Shown piece after piece: positions 27,287-34,725 of a stretch of 64,000 nt of DNA. Made by a program: the position numbers and the translations under genes. The stretch is taken from positions 1 to 64,000 of the forward strand of contig CAJTVY010000016.1 in the NCBI GenBank assembly GCA_910579925.1, read 5' to 3'. Under the pieces are notes generated by a model. It saw only the letters and a list, made by a program, of their open reading frames with translations. It was not told the origin of the DNA and made no database searches. Each line of letters opens with the position of its first letter. The first letter of the stretch is position 1. Source of the DNA: an uncultured Dorea sp. (GTDB taxonomy: Bacteria; Bacillota; Clostridia; Lachnospirales; Lachnospiraceae).

Positions 27287-28219
27287 ATGATGAGTGAAGA
27301 AAGAGGCGGAATGTTAGCCATAGAAACCACATCTCTTACGAAAATGTATGGCGGAAAAGCAGCGGTGAAACGGCTGAATCTGAAGATACAGGAAGGAGAA
27401 ATCTATGGATTTATCGGCAGAAACGGAGCCGGGAAATCTACAACTCTGAAGATGATCTGCGGGATTGCATGGCCTACGGAGGGTGAGATCCGTTTATTCG
27501 GGAAGCCGGTCAGCGACCCGGTGGTGCGCAGAAGATTAGGGGTTCTGATTGAATCGGCGGGGGTGTATCCACATATGACGGCCAGACAGAATGTGGTGAT
27601 GAAAGCCATGTGCATGGGGCTTGCGGACGAGAGGAGCGTGGACGATGTACTGCGGATGACGGGACTTGCCGATGTGGGAAAGAAGAAGGTGAAGCATTTC
27701 TCTATGGGAATGAAACAGCGGCTTGGCGTTGCGCTGGCGCTGCTTGGGAACCCGGACCTGCTGATTCTAGACGAGCCGATCAACGGCCTGGACCCGGAAG
27801 GGATACGGGAACTTCGGCAATTGATCTGGAAGCTTCATGAAGAGGGAAAGACGATACTGATCAGTTCCCACATTCTGGGAGAGTTGAGCAAGATATCCAC
27901 AAATTATGGGATTATCAAGGATGGGGAAATGGTTGAGCAGCTTACCAGAGAGGAACTGGAAGAAAAGTGCCAGGATTATTTCCAGATTGAGGTGCAGGAT
28001 GTGAAACGGGCGCTTGCGCTGCTTAACGAGGCGTTCCCCAATGTGCAGGCAGAGGTTCTGGATACCAGGAGCATCAGGCTTTACGGAGTGGGGAATTCGG
28101 CCGGGGTGAACCAGATGCTGATTGAGAATCAGATCCAGGTGTATGCTTCGGGGTTTCATCATATGGATCTGGAAGAGTATTTTTTAAACCGCATGGAAGG
28201 GGGACGTCAGTATGTTTAA
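27287..28219 (+). CDS. ABC transporter ATPase (BcrA/lantibiotic-immunity type)
   Basis: 310 residues. Walker A GRNGAGKST at 44-52, a degenerate signature FSMGMKQR near 140 as usual for the BcrA group, Walker B LLILDEP near 160, then a C-terminal extension typical of drug exporters. It drives the ABC-2 permease encoded next (eight-base overlap). Likely substrate is a cell-wall-active peptide; context only. Confidence 0.88.
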   Translation: MMSEERGGMLAIETTSLTKMYGGKAAVKRLNLKIQEGEIYGFIGRNGAGKSTTLKMICGIAWPTEGEIRLFGKPVSDPVVRRRLGVLIESAGVYPHMTARQNVVMKAMCMGLADERSVDDVLRMTGLADVGKKKVKHFSMGMKQRLGVALALLGNPDLLILDEPINGLDPEGIRELRQLIWKLHEEGKTILISSHILGELSKISTNYGIIKDGEMVEQLTREELEEKCQDYFQIEVQDVKRALALLNEAFPNVQAEVLDTRSIRLYGVGNSAGVNQMLIENQIQVYASGFHHMDLEEYFLNRMEGGRQYV

Positions 28220-29018
28220 TCTGTTGCGTATGGAGCTTTACCAGGTGAAGAGAAGTAAGTCGGCGTATATCTGTTTCGGGCTGCTGCTGTTTGCAACCGT
28301 GTTTATGTTCGGAATGATGTGGCTTCTGGCATCGCCCCAGGGACAGGAGATAGCTCTGCGTATAGGAATGCTGTCTTTGGAGGAAGTAAAAGAATCGGAG
28401 TATATACTGGAAGGGTATGATTCTCTGAGCTTTTTTCGAAATATCTGTCTGGATGGCGGAGCGTATAATCTGATATTCGGTATCTGGGTGATGCTGTTTG
28501 TCTGCGGGGATTTTCAGAGCGGATTTATCAAAAATATTATGGCTCTGCATCAGAACAGGTGGAATTATATCGGAAGCAAGGTTCTGACAGCGTGGATTGT
28601 TAATTTTTGTTTTCTGACGCTCCATCTGTTCTCTGCGCTTGTGATGAACCGGATGTGCGGCGATCTGGTGCCCTATGCGGGGTGGAAAGAGATCGTATTT
28701 TACCTGTCGTGGATCTGGTTCGTGACTACGGCGTTCGCTGCGCTGATCGTCTTTATCTGTGTTCTGACCAGAAGCGTGGCGGCGGGGTCATTGGCGGCAG
28801 TTCTCCTTGGAAGCGGCGCTATTGTCAGGCTGCTATGGGGAATCCTGAATCTGTTTCATTGTGGAGAATGGCTGAAATATTCGATTTCTATGACTTGTGA
28901 ACTTGGACCGGAGAAATATACTTCTGTGAAGGATCTCTATGTGTATGCGGTAGGATTTGGATTTCTGGCGTTGTACACTCTGATTGGAGTGATCGTTTTG
29001 CGCAGAAAGGACATATAG
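28212..29018 (+). CDS. ABC-2-type permease
   Basis: 268 residues with six hydrophobic segments and the N-terminal LLRMELYQVKRSKSAYICF seen in lantibiotic/bacitracin exporter permeases. The start overlaps the end of the ATPase gene, showing translational coupling. The histidine kinase gene follows after 17 bases. Confidence 0.85.
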   Translation: MFNLLRMELYQVKRSKSAYICFGLLLFATVFMFGMMWLLASPQGQEIALRIGMLSLEEVKESEYILEGYDSLSFFRNICLDGGAYNLIFGIWVMLFVCGDFQSGFIKNIMALHQNRWNYIGSKVLTAWIVNFCFLTLHLFSALVMNRMCGDLVPYAGWKEIVFYLSWIWFVTTAFAALIVFICVLTRSVAAGSLAAVLLGSGAIVRLLWGILNLFHCGEWLKYSISMTCELGPEKYTSVKDLYVYAVGFGFLALYTLIGVIVLRRKDI

Positions 29019-29035
29019 GTCTATAGGAGGTGTAT

Positions 29036-29908
29036 ATGGTGTTTGCAGTTGCGGCTTTGGGCGGCGTCTGTGTCCTGCTTGTAATGCAGTATATCCGCAG
29101 TATTCGTGCGGTGCGTTCTTTATACAGGCAGCTTACGGAGATTGAGCGCGGCAGCCACATAGAACTGGGGATGGATTGCCGTCAGAAAGATGTGATGGCG
29201 TTATGCCGGCAGTTGAACCGGCTCAGTCAGCGTTGGTTTGAGAATCAGAGGCAGTATGAGAAAACACAGAAGCAGCTGAAGCAGAATATTTCAGGTCTGG
29301 CCCACGATATCCGCACACCCCTTACCGGTGCGGCGGGTTATGTGCAGCTTGCCCGGGAATGTGAAGAACCGGTGAGGCGGGAGCGTTATCTTCAGATTAC
29401 GGACGACCGGCTGAAAGAACTAGGAGATATGCTGGAAGAACTGTTTCTGTTTACAAAGCTTTCCAGTGCGGAGTTTCAACCGGATCTGAGCGAGATTCAG
29501 GTGCTTCCCATTCTGAGCGAGTGTCTGGTGGGCCTGTACCGTCAGTTCGAAGAAAGGGGAGTGTCCCCGGAAGTAGAGTTTCAGTCAGAGAGCCTGCGGG
29601 TATGGGCGGATGCGGAATGTCTGCGTCGGATTTTCCATAATCTGATTCAGAATGCACTGGTGCACGGCAGAGGCGGGATTGTGATACGGCAGACAGAAAG
29701 ATGTATTTCCTTTGAAAACCTTGTGTCAGAAACCAGCAGGCCTGACCCGGAACAGATTTTTGATCAATTTTATAAGGCGGATTCAGCCCGGCGGAAAGGA
29801 TCCTCCGGGCTTGGGCTGTTTATTGTGAAAGAGCTGACAAAGCGGATGGGGGGAAAAGTGGAGGCAGAACTTGAGGGGGAATGGCTTAGGGTGAGACTGG
29901 AATTATGA
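29036..29908 (+). CDS. Sensor histidine kinase of the BcrA-type ABC system
   Basis: 290 residues from ATG 29036; AGGAGG at 29025-29030 is too close to GTG 29030 for that start. One N-terminal membrane segment (residues 3-20), a short cytoplasmic linker, the phosphoacceptor His90 in SGLAHDIRTPLTG, N box NLIQNALVH, and G boxes (GSSGLGLFIVKEL). There is almost no extracellular sensor, as in intramembrane-sensing kinases that take their signal from the partner ABC exporter. Partner regulator is at 26545. Confidence 0.88.
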   Translation: MVFAVAALGGVCVLLVMQYIRSIRAVRSLYRQLTEIERGSHIELGMDCRQKDVMALCRQLNRLSQRWFENQRQYEKTQKQLKQNISGLAHDIRTPLTGAAGYVQLARECEEPVRRERYLQITDDRLKELGDMLEELFLFTKLSSAEFQPDLSEIQVLPILSECLVGLYRQFEERGVSPEVEFQSESLRVWADAECLRRIFHNLIQNALVHGRGGIVIRQTERCISFENLVSETSRPDPEQIFDQFYKADSARRKGSSGLGLFIVKELTKRMGGKVEAELEGEWLRVRLEL

Positions 29909-30057
29909 AAATCAGAATATAAACATGACATGCGTTTGTCCTGTTTATATGGTATACTTGTCATATCAGCCAAATTTCAGAATCAGCTGTAAAATGATTG
30001 TTTTGTGTATCAACGGCAGACGTTCGTAATGATAACAAGAAGTAAGGAGGAAGAAAC

Positions 30058-30705
30058 ATGGCGTTTGACTACAAGAAAGAATATAAAGAATTCTATCTGC
30101 CCAAAAGAAAACCGGGACTGGTGACGATTCCCTCTATGAATTTTATCGCCGTGCGCGGCAAGGGAGATCCCAATGAAGAAGGAGGCGCATATAAGCAGTC
30201 TATCGGGCTGCTTTACGGAATCGCTTTTACGATCAAGATGAGTAAGATGGGCGACCATCGGATTGAAGGGTATTTTGATTTCGTCGTTCCGCCCCTGGAA
30301 GGTTTATGGTGGCAGGAAGGGGTCAAAGGAATCGACTATTCCAGAAAGGAGGACTTTGAGTGGATTTCTATGATCCGACTGCCGGAGTTTGTCACAAAGG
30401 AAGAGTTTGACTGGGCGATAAGGGAGGCAGAGGAAAAGAAGAAGAGTGATTTCTCCCAGGTGGAGTTTTTTACCTACGAGGAAGGGTTATGTATTCAGTG
30501 CATGCATATAGGAAGCTATGATGGGGAGCCGGCAACCATAGAGATCATGGATACCTTTGCCAGAGACCAGGGCGTTGAGCCGGATCTGGACGGCGGGCGT
30601 TTTCATCACGAGATTTATCTGAGTGATGTGCGCAGATGTAAGACTGAGAATCTGAAAACGGTGATCCGGCATCCTGTGAGGAAACAAAACGGTGGTGTGG
30701 AATGA
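30058..30705 (+). CDS. GyrI-like small-molecule-binding domain protein
   Basis: 215 residues with AAGGAGGA upstream. KPGLVTIPSMNFIAVRGKGDPNEEGGAYKQSI is the typical opening of stand-alone GyrI-like/YdeE proteins, a fold that binds hydrophobic ligands; a few relatives hydrolyse or sequester toxic compounds. It overlaps the next gene by four bases (ATGA), so the pair is co-translated with a WYL regulator, a common Firmicute pairing. Ligand unknown. Confidence 0.8.
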   Translation: MAFDYKKEYKEFYLPKRKPGLVTIPSMNFIAVRGKGDPNEEGGAYKQSIGLLYGIAFTIKMSKMGDHRIEGYFDFVVPPLEGLWWQEGVKGIDYSRKEDFEWISMIRLPEFVTKEEFDWAIREAEEKKKSDFSQVEFFTYEEGLCIQCMHIGSYDGEPATIEIMDTFARDQGVEPDLDGGRFHHEIYLSDVRRCKTENLKTVIRHPVRKQNGGVE

Positions 30706-31613
30706 AGCTTGACCGGATGATCGGGATTTTATCGATTCTGTTACAGCAGGAAAAGGTTACGGCCCCCTATCTTGCGGAAAAGTTCGAGGTTTCCCGCCGC
30801 ACCATCAACCGTGACATTGAAGCGTTGTGTATGGCGGGAATTCCCCTGGTGACGGAACAGGGGCCAAACGGCGGCGTTTCGATTATGGAAGGGTACAGGA
30901 TAGACCGCACCCTGCTCAGTACGTCGGACATGCAGGCAGTCCTGGCGGGACTGCGAAGCCTTGACAGCGTATGCGGTACGAACCGTTACGCTCAGTTAAT
31001 GGAGAAATTATCGGCAGGGGCCTCCAATCTCCTTGCAGGAGATATGCATATTCTGATTGACCTTTCTTCCTGGTATAAAGATTCCCTTGCTCCAAAGATA
31101 GAATTGCTGCACAGTGCAATTCTGTCCGGCAGGAAGGTTTCTTTCCGCTATTTTGCGCCAAAGGGAGAGTCAGTGCGGACAATAGAGCCTTATTATCTGC
31201 TGTTTCAGTGGGCCGGCTGGTATCTGTGGGGCTGGTGTGAGAAACGGGCGGATTTTCGCCTGTTTAAGCTGGGAAGGATGACAGAACTGAAACTGGGAGA
31301 AACCTTTGAAAAGCGCACCGGTCTGACGCTGCCGGATCTGTCCCCGGAGCGTGTGTTTCCCCCCGCCTTTCAGATAAAAGCGAAGATTGCGCCGGAATAT
31401 AAATGGCGTCTGATCGAAGAATATGGAATCGAGTGCTATCAGGAACAGCCGGACGGTACGCTGTTGTGTTCGGTTGACTTCATGGATCAGACAAGCGTTG
31501 TGGGATGGATCGCCTCTTTTGGAGGCGGCGCGGAACTTCTGGAGCCGGAGGAATTCCGTCAGGATGTTCTGGAATTTGCAGAAGGAATCCGCAGTAAATA
31601 TCTGAAATCATGA
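30702..31613 (+). CDS. HTH/WYL-domain transcriptional regulator (YafY-like)
   Basis: 303 residues. N-terminal winged helix (VTAPYLAEKFEVSRRTINRDIEALCMAGIPLV, about 19-55) and a WYL ligand-sensing domain from about residue 140 (KVSFRYFAPKGESVRTIEPYYLLFQWAGWYLWGWCEKRADFRLFKLGRM). It follows the GyrI-like gene with ATGA overlap and probably controls it. Effector unknown. Confidence 0.87.
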   Translation: MKLDRMIGILSILLQQEKVTAPYLAEKFEVSRRTINRDIEALCMAGIPLVTEQGPNGGVSIMEGYRIDRTLLSTSDMQAVLAGLRSLDSVCGTNRYAQLMEKLSAGASNLLAGDMHILIDLSSWYKDSLAPKIELLHSAILSGRKVSFRYFAPKGESVRTIEPYYLLFQWAGWYLWGWCEKRADFRLFKLGRMTELKLGETFEKRTGLTLPDLSPERVFPPAFQIKAKIAPEYKWRLIEEYGIECYQEQPDGTLLCSVDFMDQTSVVGWIASFGGGAELLEPEEFRQDVLEFAEGIRSKYLKS

Positions 31614-31654
31614 TCTCGATTATGAGATATAATACACTGGAGGAAGAATCATAT

Positions 31655-31990
31655 ATGGCATCAAGAATTGAATTTGTTGAATTTATTGCAGACCAGCTTC
31701 GGGAGGCTGGAGAGATTACTTACCGGAAGATGTTCGGAGAATATGGAATCTATTGTAACGGTAAGATTTTCGGCGTAATCTGCGAGGATCAGTTATTTCT
31801 TAAGATTACCGAGGCGGGACGTAAGCTGAGGCCGGAGCTTGCACAGGCGCCGCCCTATAAAGGAGCAAAGAATTATCTTCTTGTGGAGGACGTAGAGGAC
31901 GCAGAAGCGCTTACGAGGCTTGTTAAGGCGACCTGGCGGGAACTTCCGGAGCCGAAACCAAAAAAGCCTAAAAAGTCTAAAAAGCAGTAA
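31655..31990 (+). CDS. TfoX/Sxy N-terminal-domain protein
   Basis: 111 residues from ATG 31655, after GGAGGAAG. The fold sequence ITYRKMFGEYGIYCNGKIFGVICEDQLFLKITEAG matches the TfoX N-terminal domain; there is no C-terminal domain, and it ends in a lysine-rich tail (PKPKKPKKSKKQ). In gamma-proteobacteria TfoX controls competence; the short Firmicute forms are uncharacterised, so a competence role should not be assumed. Confidence 0.8.
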   Translation: MASRIEFVEFIADQLREAGEITYRKMFGEYGIYCNGKIFGVICEDQLFLKITEAGRKLRPELAQAPPYKGAKNYLLVEDVEDAEALTRLVKATWRELPEPKPKKPKKSKKQ

Positions 31991-32010
31991 TCGGAAAGGC
32001 GAAAAAGTAT

Positions 32011-32700
32011 ATGGGCGACATGCAGAAGATATTACTACTGGAGGATGACGGGAATTTAAACAGAGGGATTACGCTGACCTTACAGAAAGCGGGATACGCC
32101 GTTACGTCGGCGTTTACGCTTAAAGAGGCCAGGGAGTGTCTGAAGCGGGATACGTTTTCTCTTATTATCTGTGACATCACCCTGCCGGACGGCAGCGGTC
32201 TGGAATTGGGCAGAGAGGTATGCGGGGCGGGAGACGCTTATTTTATCTATCTTACGGCTCTGGATTCGGAGATCGACATGGTAAACGGATACGACACGGG
32301 AGCAGACGACTATATCACGAAACCATTTTCCCTAATGGTTCTGGTATCCAAGGTCAACGCATTAATGCGTCGGATTGGCAGCACGGATGAATCCAGAGGG
32401 ATACTGGCGTGCGGGGAGACGGAGGTGAACTGCCGGGAGATGAAGGCGTATCAGAGGGGGCAGGAGATTCCCCTGAGTAAGAAGGAACTACAGCTTCTTG
32501 TCTACCTCTGGGAGAATGCGGGACAGATTGTATCCAGAGAAAATATCCTGGAGCATATCTGGGATATAGACGGGCAGTTCGTGGATGAGAACACGGTGAC
32601 CGTCAACATCAGCAGGCTGAAGAACAAGCTTGGGACAGACGAGATTTCTAATGTGAGAGGATTAGGGTATCTATGGACAGGAACGGTCATAAGAAAATAA
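32011..32700 (+). CDS. OmpR-family response regulator (BceR/VanR-like)
   Basis: 229 residues. Acidic pocket EDD at 11-13, phosphoacceptor Asp55 in LIICDITLPDG, Lys in TKPF near 107, and a winged-helix effector domain (LSKKELQLLVYLWENAGQIVSRENI). The kinase gene begins 28 bases before its stop, in overlap. Direct TTGTAA repeats 11 bases apart upstream of the ABC genes (33958-33974) are a candidate binding site. Confidence 0.9.
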   Translation: MGDMQKILLLEDDGNLNRGITLTLQKAGYAVTSAFTLKEARECLKRDTFSLIICDITLPDGSGLELGREVCGAGDAYFIYLTALDSEIDMVNGYDTGADDYITKPFSLMVLVSKVNALMRRIGSTDESRGILACGETEVNCREMKAYQRGQEIPLSKKELQLLVYLWENAGQIVSRENILEHIWDIDGQFVDENTVTVNISRLKNKLGTDEISNVRGLGYLWTGTVIRK

Positions 32701-33920
32701 GAAAATATCTCATGATGTATCTGATCTTTTTCGTACTGTTCTCTGTCTTTCTGCTTGCGTTGGGGAAATACCAGATTTCTATGGATCGGCGGAAGATGTT
32801 TGCGCTCATGAACGAGCATCCGGAACTGGAGGCAGAGATCATTGCCGTGTGGGAGAAGCCGGAGAGCCGGGACTTGGGCGATATCCGGGGCGCAGAGAAT
32901 GAGAAGATGGCAGAGGTCTTAGAAGAGAAGTACGGCTATAGGGATGAAAGCTTCGGTCTGGAACTGTCCTGGCGGGGATTCTGGGCGGTCGGAATCCTGG
33001 CGGGGGCATTGCTGACCGTGGCCATGGCAGGTATGAGCAGTAAGAAGCGCAGGGATTCCAGAGAGAATCTGAAGGCCCTGTATGAGAGCCTGGAACAGTT
33101 CCGCAAAGGAGAGTTCGGGGATATCCCGGATTATGCAGCCGATTACCGGGAGGATTCAGAAAGCTGGATGAAGGTGTGGGAGTCTCTGCGTGAACTGGGG
33201 GTATATTTTGACGACCTGAAACGAACACTAAAGGAAGAGGAGAATCGTATCAAGGCTCTGATCACAGACATTTCCCATCAGTTGAAGACGCCCCTTGCTT
33301 CTCTTCGGATGAGCCATGAACTGATGACAGACAGGAATTTAACGGAGGAAGAGCGCAGAGAGTTTCAGGAGCAGGAGGAAAAAGAAATTGAGAAGCTGGA
33401 AACACTTCTGAAGGAACTGGTGAACCTGTCCCGGATGGAGGCCCATATGATTCAGATCAGACCATTGCCGGCCAGTCTTAAAAAGACTATTGCGGAAGCT
33501 GTCAGCCAGATTTATGTGAAGGCCAGGAATAAGGAGATTGAGATCCAGGTGGAGATGAAAGAAGATCTGGAAGTCTGCCATGACGTGAAATGGACAGAAG
33601 AGGCGTTCGTCAATATCCTGGATAATTCTGTGAAATATTCCAGGGAGCATACCACGGTAACGGTGCGTGTGAAGCGGCTGGTCAGAAATGTGCTGATTGA
33701 GGTGGAAGACGAAGGAATCGGGATTGAGAAAGAGGAGTTATCCAGGATTTATCACAGGTTCTACCGCGGAAAGTCTGCGAGAAAGATGGAGGGAGAAGGC
33801 GCAGGCGTGGGCCTGTATCTGGCAAGGCTGATCCTGGAACGCCAGGGCGGGACGATTTCAGCAAAACAGAAGTCAGGAGAAGGTACGATTTTCCGTATAA
33901 CCCTTCCTGCTGTCTTATAA
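32673..33920 (+). CDS. Sensor histidine kinase
   Basis: 415 residues with membrane segments at about 11-30 and 103-121 enclosing a ~70-residue outer domain. The phosphoacceptor is His202 in TDISHQLKTPLASL; the N box (NILDNSVKYS) and G boxes (DEGIGIEKEELSRIYHRFYRG; GAGVGLYLARLI) follow. It overlaps the response regulator gene and with it should control the FtsX-type exporter that follows. Confidence 0.9.
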   Translation: MDRNGHKKIRKYLMMYLIFFVLFSVFLLALGKYQISMDRRKMFALMNEHPELEAEIIAVWEKPESRDLGDIRGAENEKMAEVLEEKYGYRDESFGLELSWRGFWAVGILAGALLTVAMAGMSSKKRRDSRENLKALYESLEQFRKGEFGDIPDYAADYREDSESWMKVWESLRELGVYFDDLKRTLKEEENRIKALITDISHQLKTPLASLRMSHELMTDRNLTEEERREFQEQEEKEIEKLETLLKELVNLSRMEAHMIQIRPLPASLKKTIAEAVSQIYVKARNKEIEIQVEMKEDLEVCHDVKWTEEAFVNILDNSVKYSREHTTVTVRVKRLVRNVLIEVEDEGIGIEKEELSRIYHRFYRGKSARKMEGEGAGVGLYLARLILERQGGTISAKQKSGEGTIFRITLPAVL

Positions 33921-33932
33921 ATGAATGACGGC

Positions 33933-33991
33933 AACCCTTACAAAACTGTTATGGTTCTTGTAAGGGTTTTGTAATGTCCGGCTGTTATAAT
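33933..33991 (+). promoter_or_regulatory. Terminator plus candidate activator site and promoter of the FtsX-type exporter
   Basis: A perfect 11-bp stem (33933-33943 with 33958-33968) followed by TTTTG can end the kinase transcript. Its right arm carries TTGTAA (33958-33963), repeated at 33969-33974, i.e. direct repeats 11 bases apart, the geometry OmpR-type regulators bind. TATAAT follows at 33986-33991 with no good -35, as expected for an activator-dependent promoter. Confidence 0.55.
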
Positions 33992-34041
33992 CTGATCATG
34001 AAAAAGCACTGAAACTGGTTGCAAAAGGCAGGAGGTAAGCT

Positions 34042-34725
34042 ATGAATAAGGACAGCGGTAAGATTTTAGTAGTGGAAGATCTTGTAAAATATTACGGAAC
34101 AGGTGAGAACCTGGTGCGTGCAGTTGATCATACAGACCTGGAAATTGAGAGAGGAAAATTTACGGCGATCGTAGGCCGTTCCGGTTCCGGTAAGTCTACG
34201 CTTCTGCATCTGATCGGAGGACTGGACCGGCCGGATGAAGGAAAGGTATGGATTGAAGGGAAGGACATTTTCGCTCTGAAAGATGAACGGCTGGCAGAAT
34301 TCCGGAGAAAGAAGATTGGATTCGTTTTTCAGGATTTTAATCTGATTCCGTCATTGAATGTATGGGAGAATATCGTTCTTCCCCTGGGGCTGGATAACCG
34401 GAAGGTAAAGAAGGAGGACGTGGAAGAAGTGCTTGAGAAGATCGGGCTTACGGATAAGATGAAGACCATGCCCAACGCACTGTCGGGCGGCCAGAAGCAG
34501 CGGACCGCCATTGCAAGGGCCCTGGTGACCAGACCTGCCATGATCCTGGCGGACGAACCTACGGGGAATCTGGACTCGCAGACAGAATTAGAGGTCATGA
34601 GCCTGCTGAAAAGCTGTGTTGCGGACATGGGGCAGACGCTGATTATGATTACCCATGATGAGATGATCGCACAGATGGCAGACCGGATGATTGAGATTGA
34701 AGACGGTAAGGCGGTGAATTGCTGA
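34042..34725 (+). CDS. ABC transporter ATPase (MacB/BceA-like)
   Basis: 227 residues. Walker A GRSGSGKST at 45-53, Q loop FVFQDFNLIPSLNVWENI, signature LSGGQKQR and Walker B MILADEPTGNLDS. This is the sub-family that partners FtsX-fold permeases. AGGAGG precedes the ATG. The permease begins at the stop codon (TGATG overlap). Confidence 0.92.
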   Translation: MNKDSGKILVVEDLVKYYGTGENLVRAVDHTDLEIERGKFTAIVGRSGSGKSTLLHLIGGLDRPDEGKVWIEGKDIFALKDERLAEFRRKKIGFVFQDFNLIPSLNVWENIVLPLGLDNRKVKKEDVEEVLEKIGLTDKMKTMPNALSGGQKQRTAIARALVTRPAMILADEPTGNLDSQTELEVMSLLKSCVADMGQTLIMITHDEMIAQMADRMIEIEDGKAVNC

